64,000 bases of DNA from a virus: positions 62,001 through 126,000 of the IMG/VR virus record IMGVR_UViG_3300046804_002325; one strand, 5' to 3'. The notes below the pieces were generated by a model. The model was not told the DNA's origin, made no database searches, and saw nothing but the letters and a program-made list of their open reading frames with translations. Positions 58,924 through 63,100 of this stretch are shown piece by piece; the stretch's first letter is position 1, and each line of letters begins with the position of its first letter. Position numbers and translations under genes: made by a program.

Positions 58924-58997
58924 TGGAGCGGAATATCAGAATCGAACTGATAACTCTAACTTGGAAGGATAGCGTTTTGCCACTAAACTAATTCCGC
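58924..58997 (-). tRNA. tRNA-Gly (TCC)
   Basis: 74 nt, CCA encoded, acceptor GCGGAAT, anticodon loop CTTCCAA, T-loop TTCGATT, U73 as expected for glycine. Confidence 0.93.
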
Positions 58998-59005
58998 ATG
59001 TATGT

Positions 59006-59034
59006 ATTATATATCAAAAAATTTGTAGAGTCAA
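59006..59034 (-). promoter_or_regulatory. Promoter inside the tRNA array (before Gly, Gly-like, Met, groES-like)
   Basis: Minus strand -35 TTGACT (59034-59029), 17-bp spacer, -10 TATAAT (59011-59006), starting ~10 bases before tRNA-Gly. Confidence 0.75.
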
Positions 59035-59058
59035 TAGTTTTTTTTAAAATATACCGTT

Positions 59059-59132
59059 TGGTGCCCCGTGACAGAATCGAACTGCCAACCTCTGATTACA
59101 AAACAGATGTTATACCACTTAACTAACAGGGC
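59059..59132 (-). tRNA. tRNA-Thr (TGT)
   Basis: 74 nt, CCA encoded, acceptor GCCCTGT/ACGGGGC, anticodon loop TTTGTAA. Confidence 0.92.
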
Positions 59133-59137
59133 AAATT

Positions 59138-59211
59138 TGGAGCGGGTAGCGAGAATCGAACTCGCAAATAAACCTTGGCAAGGTTTCAGGTTACCTTTAC
59201 ATCATACCCGC
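59138..59211 (-). tRNA. tRNA-Gly (GCC)
   Basis: 74 nt, CCA encoded, acceptor GCGGGTA, anticodon loop TTGCCAA, U73. Confidence 0.93.
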
Positions 59212-59220
59212 AAAAGAGTT

Positions 59221-59249
59221 ATTATATATGCTCCACAATCATTTGTCAA
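59221..59249 (-). promoter_or_regulatory. Consensus promoter inside the tRNA array (before Gly-GCC)
   Basis: Minus strand -35 TTGACA (59249-59244), 17-bp spacer, -10 TATAAT (59226-59221), in the 46-base gap between tRNA-Leu(TAA) and tRNA-Gly(GCC). Confidence 0.8.
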
Positions 59250-59257
59250 GCATTATT

Positions 59258-59347
59258 TGGTGCGACTGGCCGGAATCGAACCGGCACGACCCTTTCGGAA
59301 TCTTCGGATTTTAAGTCCGATGCGTCTACCTATTTCACCACAGTCGC
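59258..59347 (-). tRNA. tRNA-Leu (TAA)
   Basis: 90 nt, CCA encoded, long variable arm as normal for leucine, anticodon TAA, A73. Confidence 0.93.
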
Positions 59348-59351
59348 AAAC

Positions 59352-59426
59352 TGGTCCGGCGTGCAGGAATCGAACCCACATTAAAAGGGTAGAAGCCTTC
59401 TGTATTATCCATTATACTAACGCCAG
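59352..59426 (-). tRNA. tRNA-Arg (TCT)
   Basis: 75 nt, CCA encoded, acceptor CTGGCGT/ACGCCGG, anticodon loop CTTCTAC. Reads AGA/AGG, rare in many hosts. Confidence 0.9.
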
Positions 59427-59431
59427 TTGTT

Positions 59432-59508
59432 TGGTGCCCCAAGCGAGAGTCGAACTCGCAAAATTTGGTTTCTAAGACCAACACGTATACCAATTCCGTC
59501 ATCGGGGC
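59432..59508 (-). tRNA. tRNA-Leu (TAG) with short variable loop
   Basis: 77 nt, CCA encoded. Leucine-type D-arm (ACGGAATTGGTATACGT) and A73, anticodon loop CTTAGAA, but only ~5 nt in the variable region where leucine tRNAs normally have a long arm. Confidence 0.85.
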
Positions 59509-59522
59509 AAATAAATAATCTT

Positions 59523-59711
59523 ATGTCAGAATTCAAATCAGCAGAACCTAATCTTTGGCGATATGCCGCAACTCAACCATACATTGATAGAAAATCATAT
59601 GTATGTGAGAAAACTTTTGCGCCATCTTTTCCTAAAAAAGAAAATGTTCCATTTGAACGAACTGAAATAAAACAACTTGGTGCTCCAAGAAAGAATCGAA
59701 CTTTCATTTAA
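59523..59711 (+). CDS. Plus-strand 62-aa ORF inside the tRNA array
   Basis: ATG 59523 to TAA 59709-59711. MSEFKSAEPNLWRYAATQPY opening and a protein-like middle; the last ~10 residues read the antisense of tRNA-Thr(GGT). AATAAATA, close to a late promoter, lies 6 bases before the ATG. It is the only gene in this orientation in the array and explains the 169-base gap between tRNAs. Moderate support. Confidence 0.4.
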   Translation: MSEFKSAEPNLWRYAATQPYIDRKSYVCEKTFAPSFPKKENVPFERTEIKQLGAPRKNRTFI

Positions 59712-59751
59712 TCCTTACCATGGATTTGTTTTGCCATTAAACTATAGGAGC
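59678..59751 (-). tRNA. tRNA-Thr (GGT)
   Basis: 74 nt, CCA encoded, acceptor GCTCCTA, anticodon loop ATGGTAA. Second threonine isoacceptor of the array. Confidence 0.9.
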
Positions 59752-59752
59752 A

Positions 59753-59829
59753 TGGTACCCAAGGTGGGATTCGAGCCCACAAAAACATGTGTTTGAGACA
59801 TGCACGTTTACCTATTTCGTCACTTGGGC
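59753..59829 (-). tRNA. tRNA-Leu (CAA) with short variable loop
   Basis: 77 nt, CCA encoded. Anticodon loop CTCAAAC; leucine-like D-arm (GACGAAATAGGTAAACGT) but a ~5-nt variable loop. G1:U72 closing pair. Confidence 0.85.
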
Positions 59830-59832
59830 ATT

Positions 59833-59908
59833 TGGTGCAACCTAGAGGAATCGAACCTCTTTCAATGGTTCTTCAGACCACCGCTATGACCACATCAGCT
59901 AAAGTTGC
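59833..59908 (-). tRNA. tRNA-Phe (GAA)
   Basis: 76 nt, CCA encoded, acceptor GCAACTT/AGGTTGC, anticodon loop CTGAAGA. Confidence 0.92.
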
Positions 59909-59912
59909 ATAT

Positions 59913-59987
59913 TGGTGCATCGTGAGAGGATTGAACTCCCGACCTTCGCCTTGTAAGGGCGCAGCTCTACCGCTGAGCTAACGATGC
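59913..59987 (-). tRNA. tRNA-Val (TAC)
   Basis: 75 nt, CCA encoded, acceptor GCATCGT, anticodon loop CTTACAA, T-loop TTCAATC. Confidence 0.93.
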
Positions 59988-59992
59988 ATATT

Positions 59993-60067
59993 TGGGGAGA
60001 TATAAGAGAATCGAACTCTTGATAACGGAATCACAACCCGTGGTTTTACCACTAAACTAATATCTCC
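59993..60067 (-). tRNA. tRNA-His (GTG)
   Basis: 75 nt including G-1 opposite C73, the histidine identity pair, and encoded CCA. Anticodon loop TTGTGAT. Confidence 0.93.
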
Positions 60068-60070
60068 ATA

Positions 60071-60556
60071 TTATTGTAATGCTTCCTGTTCTGCCAAAAT
60101 TCTTTTCAGTCTGTCAGCACAGAAACTTGCAGCAGGCGCATCTGGTTTAACCATAGGTGTCATGTTACATGTACCTTTGATATAACCAATTGCTTGTTGT
60201 ACCACACATGAACTGCCGTGCATATCATCTTTATTTAAGTCCAAATGAACTTCAACATGATAATCTTCTAACACTTCAGCTAATGATTGGAACAATTCTG
60301 AAACCTTATATACTTCTGTCATCAGACGCATAGCAGGTTTACTTTTCTTGTGGTCATAATCTAATTCACGGTCAACATAACCGAAAATTTTACAACCATG
60401 GCGGCCATCAATATGAACTACGACAGCCAAAGCATAATCAGCATACCAAACGCCGTTAACACGGATACGTTCAGAGTCAGCACCCAAATAAACTTTCGTA
60501 TCTGGTCCTTGGTTTGCAAGGAATTGTTTGACTTCTTGTATGTCGAAATTTCTCAT
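60071..60556 (-). CDS. RNase H-like protein (DUF458/YkuK type)
   Basis: 161 residues from ATG 60556 after AAAGGTG; the longer frame would read through two tRNA genes. VYLGADSERIRVNGVWYADYALAVVV (D and acidic residues) and VEVHLDLNKDDMHGSS fit the DUF458 RNase H-like fold, with likely metal-binding acids DS, E and D. A plausible role is nucleic acid cleavage or RNA processing within the tRNA operon. Found inside tRNA clusters and elsewhere in phages. Confidence 0.68.
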   Translation of the reverse strand: MRNFDIQEVKQFLANQGPDTKVYLGADSERIRVNGVWYADYALAVVVHIDGRHGCKIFGYVDRELDYDHKKSKPAMRLMTEVYKVSELFQSLAEVLEDYHVEVHLDLNKDDMHGSSCVVQQAIGYIKGTCNMTPMVKPDAPAASFCADRLKRILAEQEALQ

Positions 60557-60576
60557 ATCAATCACCTTTCTATAAA

Positions 60577-60650
60577 TGGCTCCCCGCCAGGGAATCGAAC
60601 CCCGTCCAAAAGTTTTGGAGACTCTTGTGCTACCGGAACACTTGCGGGAA
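60577..60650 (-). tRNA. tRNA-Trp (CCA)
   Basis: 74 nt, CCA encoded, acceptor TTCCCGC/GCGGGGA, G73 and anticodon loop CTCCAAA, both tryptophan features. First gene after the RNase H-like ORF's ribosome site in the transcript. Confidence 0.9.
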
Positions 60651-60657
60651 ATAAATC

Positions 60658-60732
60658 TGGTACCCCGTGTAAGAATTGAACTTACGGCCAATGCCTTATC
60701 AAGACACTGCTCTACCACTGAGCTAACGAGGT
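60658..60732 (-). tRNA. tRNA-Ile (GAT)
   Basis: 75 nt, CCA encoded, acceptor ACCTCGT/ACGGGGT, anticodon loop TTGATAA. Confidence 0.92.
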
Positions 60733-60936
60733 AAAATGCTCTGACATCCTGCGGCGGTAATTATAGTGTATCATCTCTTGGGTTTCCCCGCAAATCTCAC
60801 ACACCCTCCACCCGCTTCCCGACCAGGACCGCTCTCGTGCTGCCAACGGCCTTTCGGTTTAAAGACTACCACCCGTGTATATCATTACACTTCTCATCCT
60901 GCGGGTCACAGTAGTGGTTGACGAGACCACACGTTC
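60733..60936 (-). ncRNA. Long structured spacer between tRNA-Arg(ACG) and tRNA-Ile
   Basis: 204 nt, markedly more GC-rich than the genome. Contains GTGG/CCAC, ACCCGC/GCGGGT and CCG/CGG helices and a repeated GCAGGATG. No open frame of note. Other gaps in the array are 1-9 nt, so this is a likely separate RNA. Confidence 0.5.
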
Positions 60937-61011
60937 TGGAGGGCAATGAGAGAATCAAACTCCCGTTTCAAGGTTCGTAGCCTCGTGTATTATTCACTAT
61001 ACGAATCGCCC
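60937..61011 (-). tRNA. tRNA-Arg (ACG)
   Basis: 75 nt, CCA encoded, acceptor GGGCGAT, anticodon loop CTACGAA. T-loop TTTGATT departs from TTCRA. Confidence 0.85.
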
Positions 61012-61015
61012 ATGT

Positions 61016-61090
61016 TGGTGGTTCAGGTGAGAATCGAACTCACACAAGGCACCGTATGAAGATGCTGCACTGCCACTATGCTACTGAACC
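61016..61090 (-). tRNA. tRNA-Met (CAT)
   Basis: 75 nt, CCA encoded, acceptor GGTTCAG/CTGAACC fully paired, anticodon loop TTCATAC. Elongator methionine, or lysidine-type tRNA-Ile2, which sequence alone cannot separate. Confidence 0.88.
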
Positions 61091-61096
61091 GAAATT

Positions 61097-61171
61097 TGGT
61101 GGACCGTGAGAGAATCGAACTCTCACCTGAGGCTTGCAAAGCCACCGTGCTCCCATTATCACTAACAGCCC
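61097..61171 (-). tRNA. tRNA-Ala (TGC)
   Basis: 75 nt, CCA encoded, acceptor GGGCTGT/ACGGTCC, anticodon loop TTTGCAA, one mismatch in the anticodon stem. The G3:U70 alanine identity pair is present. Confidence 0.92.
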
Positions 61172-61220
61172 AAATAACTTACTACTTATCTCATTGTACG
61201 CCGCAAGTTAAGGCGAGATA
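61172..61220 (-). ncRNA. Short structured spacer between tRNA-Pro and tRNA-Ala
   Basis: 49 nt. TATCTC ... GAGATA closing helix with an inner CGCC/GGCG stem; an alternative TAACTT/AAGTTA pairing exists. No gene fits. Confidence 0.4.
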
Positions 61221-61296
61221 TGGTCTCCGTAGAGGGATTTGAACCCCCACTGCTTGGTCCCAAACCAAGAGCGCTACCAGGTTACGCTATACGGAG
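61221..61296 (-). tRNA. tRNA-Pro (TGG)
   Basis: 76 nt, CCA encoded, acceptor CTCCGTA/TACGGAG, anticodon loop TTTGGGA. Confidence 0.94.
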
Positions 61297-61301
61297 AAAA
61301 A

Positions 61302-61377
61302 TGGCTCCCTAGGTATGGATCGAACATACGACATCTTGATTAACAGTCAAGCGCAACTACCTCTGTGCTACTAGGGA
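61302..61377 (-). tRNA. tRNA-Asn (GTT)
   Basis: 76 nt, CCA encoded, acceptor TCCCTAG/CTAGGGA, G73, anticodon loop CTGTTAA. Confidence 0.94.
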
Positions 61378-61462
61378 ATAAAATCTTGAAAGTTCCGATA
61401 TCACCCATCGTCACTAACAACCGTTGAGTAACCATGCATCAAAACAAGATTACTGTTTGCCT
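61378..61462 (-). ncRNA. Structured spacer between tRNA-Asp and tRNA-Asn
   Basis: 85 nt with closing helix AATCTTG/CAAGATT (61445-61451 with 61382-61388) and inner partial stems. Possibly an excised small RNA; no open frame. Confidence 0.45.
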
Positions 61463-61537
61463 TGGCGGTCCCAAGGGGTAACGATCCCCTTCTTTATGCG
61501 TGACAGGCATACGTGCGTCCATGAACACTTTGAGACC
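61463..61537 (-). tRNA. tRNA-Asp (GTC)
   Basis: 75 nt, CCA encoded, acceptor GGTCTCA/TGGGACC, G73, anticodon loop CTGTCAC. T-loop ATCGTTA differs from the usual TTCGANN. Confidence 0.88.
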
Positions 61538-61623
61538 TAAATTGGTGCAGGGCTTTCACCTGCTGCTAATCAAACCGGGTTACGGTGATTAATCTGCCTT
61601 GATTATTCCTCAAGGACTTTTAT
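61538..61623 (-). ncRNA. Three-hairpin spacer between tRNA-Tyr and tRNA-Asp
   Basis: 86 nt with three stacked hairpins: CCTTGA/TCAAGG, TAATC-ACCG/CGGT-TGATTA and GCAGG/CCTGC. The last hairpin is followed by ACCA, as if a tRNA-like 3' end, but no acceptor stem can be drawn. Confidence 0.5.
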
Positions 61624-61708
61624 TGGTGGAGACGGTGTGAGTCGAACACACAATGCCAGAGGCGGCGGATTTACAGTCCACTGGGGTTACCAATTTTCCT
61701 ACATCTCC
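61624..61708 (-). tRNA. tRNA-Tyr (GTA)
   Basis: 85 nt, CCA encoded, long variable arm as usual for bacterial tyrosine, anticodon loop CTGTAAA, A73. Confidence 0.94.
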
Positions 61709-61717
61709 ATAATTGTT

Positions 61718-61792
61718 TGGTAGGTCCACAGAGAATCGAACTCTGATTTACTGGTTAAAAGCCAGTTACTTTAGCCGTTAAGTTATGAACCC
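61718..61792 (-). tRNA. tRNA-Lys (TTT)
   Basis: 75 nt, CCA encoded, acceptor GGGTTCA/TGGACCT with G1:U72, anticodon loop CTTTTAA. Confidence 0.93.
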
Positions 61793-62005
61793 ATCTACCA
61801 TATTAAATCACACTAGGGTGTCACAATCGTTTCTCACCGAGACTTCTCACGGCACCGTCTGCCGATAAGATTGTGTCCACATTACAAGTCAACTAATTCC
61901 AGCACCATCGGAGGGCTTCATGTAAACTTATTCAGCGTGGGTCGGCACCCATCTTGCTACCAAATAAGCCACCTACTGGAGTTGATAACCTAATGCAATT
62001 TAATA
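61793..62005 (-). ncRNA. Large structured spacer between tRNA-Glu and tRNA-Lys
   Basis: 213 nt closed by a perfect 8-bp helix TATTAAAT/ATTTAATA (62005-61998 with 61808-61801). Inside: CACAATC/GATTGTG, CGGCA/TGCCG, CTTATT/AATAAG, TGGGT/ACCCA and CCAG/CTGG with AACT/AGTT. Multi-branched; no open frame. Strong candidate small RNA. Confidence 0.6.
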
Positions 62006-62080
62006 TGGTACACGGTACGAGAATCGAACTCGTCTTTCCGCCTTGAAAGGGCAGCGTCCTAACCGATAGACGAACCGTGC
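62006..62080 (-). tRNA. tRNA-Glu (TTC)
   Basis: 75 nt, CCA encoded, acceptor GCACGGT/ACCGTGT, anticodon loop CTTTCAA. First tRNA after one boxA-like leader. Confidence 0.93.
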
Positions 62081-62082
62081 AT

Positions 62083-62123
62083 ATTAACTCTACAAATTTT
62101 TAAAGAACAAGATGTGTATTGTA
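62083..62123 (-). repeat. Duplicated tRNA leader with boxA-like element, copy 1
   Basis: 41 bases identical to 62803-62843. Minus strand reads from the -10 TACAAT into GTTCTTTAAAAATTTGTAGA, matching the boxA/anti-termination core of rRNA leaders. Placed directly before tRNA-Glu. Confidence 0.7.
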
Positions 62124-62145
62124 TCACAACCACATCTTTTGTCAA
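62118..62145 (-). promoter_or_regulatory. Promoter of the second tRNA transcript with upstream palindrome
   Basis: Minus strand -35 TTGACA (62145-62140), 16-bp spacer, -10 TACAAT (62123-62118); palindrome 62152-62169 is 6 bp upstream of the -35. Confidence 0.85.
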
Positions 62146-62151
62146 CCATCA

Positions 62152-62169
62152 TGTTGTAAAATTACAACA
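62152..62169. promoter_or_regulatory. Putative operator, 18-bp palindrome (tRNA-Glu promoter copy)
   Basis: TGTTGTA-AAAT-TACAACA, perfect 7-bp arms. Confidence 0.7.
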
Positions 62170-62174
62170 CAACT

Positions 62175-62251
62175 TGGAGTAGGTGACAGGAATCGAACCT
62201 GCATAAAATGGATTTGCAATCCACGGCCTAACCGTTCGGCTACACACCTAC
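62175..62251 (-). tRNA. tRNA-Cys (GCA)
   Basis: 77 nt, CCA encoded, acceptor GTAGGTG/CACCTAC, U73 and anticodon loop TTGCAAA, as expected for cysteine. Confidence 0.93.
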
Positions 62252-62257
62252 ATTGTT

Positions 62258-62349
62258 TGGTACCAGCGGTGAGAATCAAACTCACTCAAGAACGCTAATC
62301 TGGCGCTAAAAGGTGTATAAGACCTCTCTGACTACCAAGTCTCGCTGGC
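62258..62349 (-). tRNA. Class II tRNA with anticodon TAT (Ile AUA by decoding)
   Basis: 92 nt, CCA encoded, acceptor GCCAGCG/CGCTGGT, T-arm GTGAG/CTCAC. The anticodon loop CTTATAC gives TAT, yet there is a long variable arm (GCGCC ... GCG), which normal isoleucine tRNAs lack, and the D-loop is only 4 nt. Amino acid identity is therefore uncertain. Confidence 0.6.
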
Positions 62350-62352
62350 ATT

Positions 62353-62441
62353 TGGTGGAGACTGTGGGAGTCGAACCCACTCGCCGTATCACTACAACGA
62401 CAGATTAGCAATCTGCTGCATTACCATCCTGCCCAATCTCC
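62353..62441 (-). tRNA. tRNA-Ser (GCT)
   Basis: 89 nt, CCA encoded, long variable arm, anticodon loop TTGCTAA, acceptor GGAGATT. Confidence 0.93.
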
Positions 62442-62550
62442 ATAAATATTTTGTTAGACTGATTAACTAGCTCGGAAGGATGCCAACTTTGATAGTTTTG
62501 CTAGTTTCCTATCAAACTTGTTGAAAGCCAAATTCCCAGTCTAACGCAAT
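62442..62550 (-). ncRNA. Pseudoknotted structured RNA between tRNA-Ser(TGA) and tRNA-Ser(GCT)
   Basis: 109 nt. Closing helix GTTAGACTG/CAGTCTAAC (9 bp, 62545-62537 with 62461-62453). Internal hairpin TTTGATAG/CTATCAAA (62516-62509 with 62495-62488) extended by CAAC/GTTG. Its 13-nt loop carries AACTAGC (62506-62500), complementary to GCTAGTT (62471-62465), giving a 7-bp pseudoknot. No coding potential. Confidence 0.65.
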
Positions 62551-62642
62551 TGGCGGAAAGCAGAGGAGTCGAACCCCATCCCATTTCTGAGAACCTAGTT
62601 TTCAAGGCTAGTCGCCGGACCATCCCAGCTGCATTACTTTCC
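62551..62642 (-). tRNA. tRNA-Ser (TGA)
   Basis: 92 nt, CCA encoded, long variable arm, G73 and anticodon loop CTTGAAA, acceptor GGAAAGT/GCTTTCC. Confidence 0.93.
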
Positions 62643-62722
62643 ATATAGAAACACACTAACACGGCTACCACACCTTATGATGTCCTGTGACCGCACTTCA
62701 GGTTAGATAATGTGTTTTTATA
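62643..62722 (-). ncRNA. Structured 80-nt RNA between tRNA-Gln and tRNA-Ser(TGA)
   Basis: Lies exactly between two mature tRNA ends, so it would be released by tRNA processing. Terminal helix of 11 of 12 pairs (TATAAAAACACA/TGTGTTTCTATA), then CTAAC/GTTAG and inner CCTG/CAGG and ACA/TGT stems. No open frame. Confidence 0.6.
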
Positions 62723-62796
62723 TGGCACCCCCACTTGGAATCAAACCAAGACTAACAAGTTCAAAGCCTGTTGTGCTATCACTACACCATGGAGGA
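62723..62796 (-). tRNA. tRNA-Gln (TTG)
   Basis: 74 nt, CCA encoded, anticodon loop CTTTGAA, G73 and an unpaired first position (U1:U72), both in line with glutamine identity. Confidence 0.9.
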
Positions 62797-62802
62797 ACAA
62801 TT

Positions 62803-62843
62803 ATTAACTCTACAAATTTTTAAAGAACAAGATGTGTATTGTA
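62803..62843 (-). repeat. Duplicated tRNA leader with boxA-like element, copy 2
   Basis: Identical to 62083-62123 over 41 bases, 720 bp away. Directly before tRNA-Gln, first gene of the array. Confidence 0.7.
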
Positions 62844-62865
62844 ACAGAATCAAAGAATCTGGCAA
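62838..62865 (-). promoter_or_regulatory. Main promoter of the tRNA array with upstream palindrome
   Basis: Minus strand -35 TTGCCA (62865-62860), 16-bp spacer, -10 TACAAT (62843-62838); palindrome 62872-62889 is 6 bp upstream. Confidence 0.85.
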
Positions 62866-62871
62866 CTACAC

Positions 62872-62889
62872 TGTTGTTTTGAAACAACA
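62872..62889. promoter_or_regulatory. Putative operator, 18-bp palindrome (main tRNA promoter copy)
   Basis: TGTTGTT-TTGA-AACAACA, perfect 7-bp arms. Confidence 0.7.
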
Positions 62890-62892
62890 AAC

Positions 62893-62924
62893 AAAAAACC
62901 CTAGTAGATTTCTCTTACTAGGGT
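62893..62924 (-). terminator. Rho-independent terminator upstream of the tRNA array
   Basis: Minus strand ACCCTAGTA/TACTAGGGT 9-bp stem (62924-62916 with 62906-62898) then TTTTTT (62898-62893). Ends the small RNA starting near 63094. Confidence 0.85.
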
Positions 62925-63094
62925 CTTGTGTTTGGAGTCTTTTTAGAACTTCTGTTTTCAGTTCTCCATCTTCACACAAAACCCGAGCGACCATGAGCCA
63001 TTATCGGCACTATTAATGGTGCGATACTCTGGCTGCAACGTAAAGGGTTTATGGGATATGAGAGACACTTTTTTCTTTCTAAAAAATTAAATAT
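62893..63094 (-). ncRNA. Independent structured RNA with possible attenuator
   Basis: About 200 nt between promoter 63101-63129 and terminator 62893-62924, with no convincing gene. Helices: GCAC/GTGC, CCATTA/TAATGG, AGAACT/AGTTCT and GGAG/CTCC. A GGGTTTTGTG stretch (62980s) can pair with CACAAGACCC, which contains the terminator's 5' arm, so an anti-terminator form is possible. Confidence 0.6.
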
Positions 63095-63100
63095 GTTTGT

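Noticed and set aside
59018-59034. Inverted copy of AAAAATTTGTAGAGT near tRNA-Gly matching the boxA leader
   Set aside because: Only ~15 AT-rich bases and in the wrong orientation; it also forms part of a promoter, so chance is likely.
59068-59475. Plus-strand frames across tRNA-Thr, Gly, Leu, Arg
   Set aside because: They read the antisense strand of several tRNA genes (repeated ESNP/RIEL-type translations of T-arms), a well-known artefact.
60557-60718. N-terminal extension of the RNase H-like gene
   Set aside because: The extension translates tRNA-Trp and tRNA-Ile; a good ribosome site marks the start at 60556.
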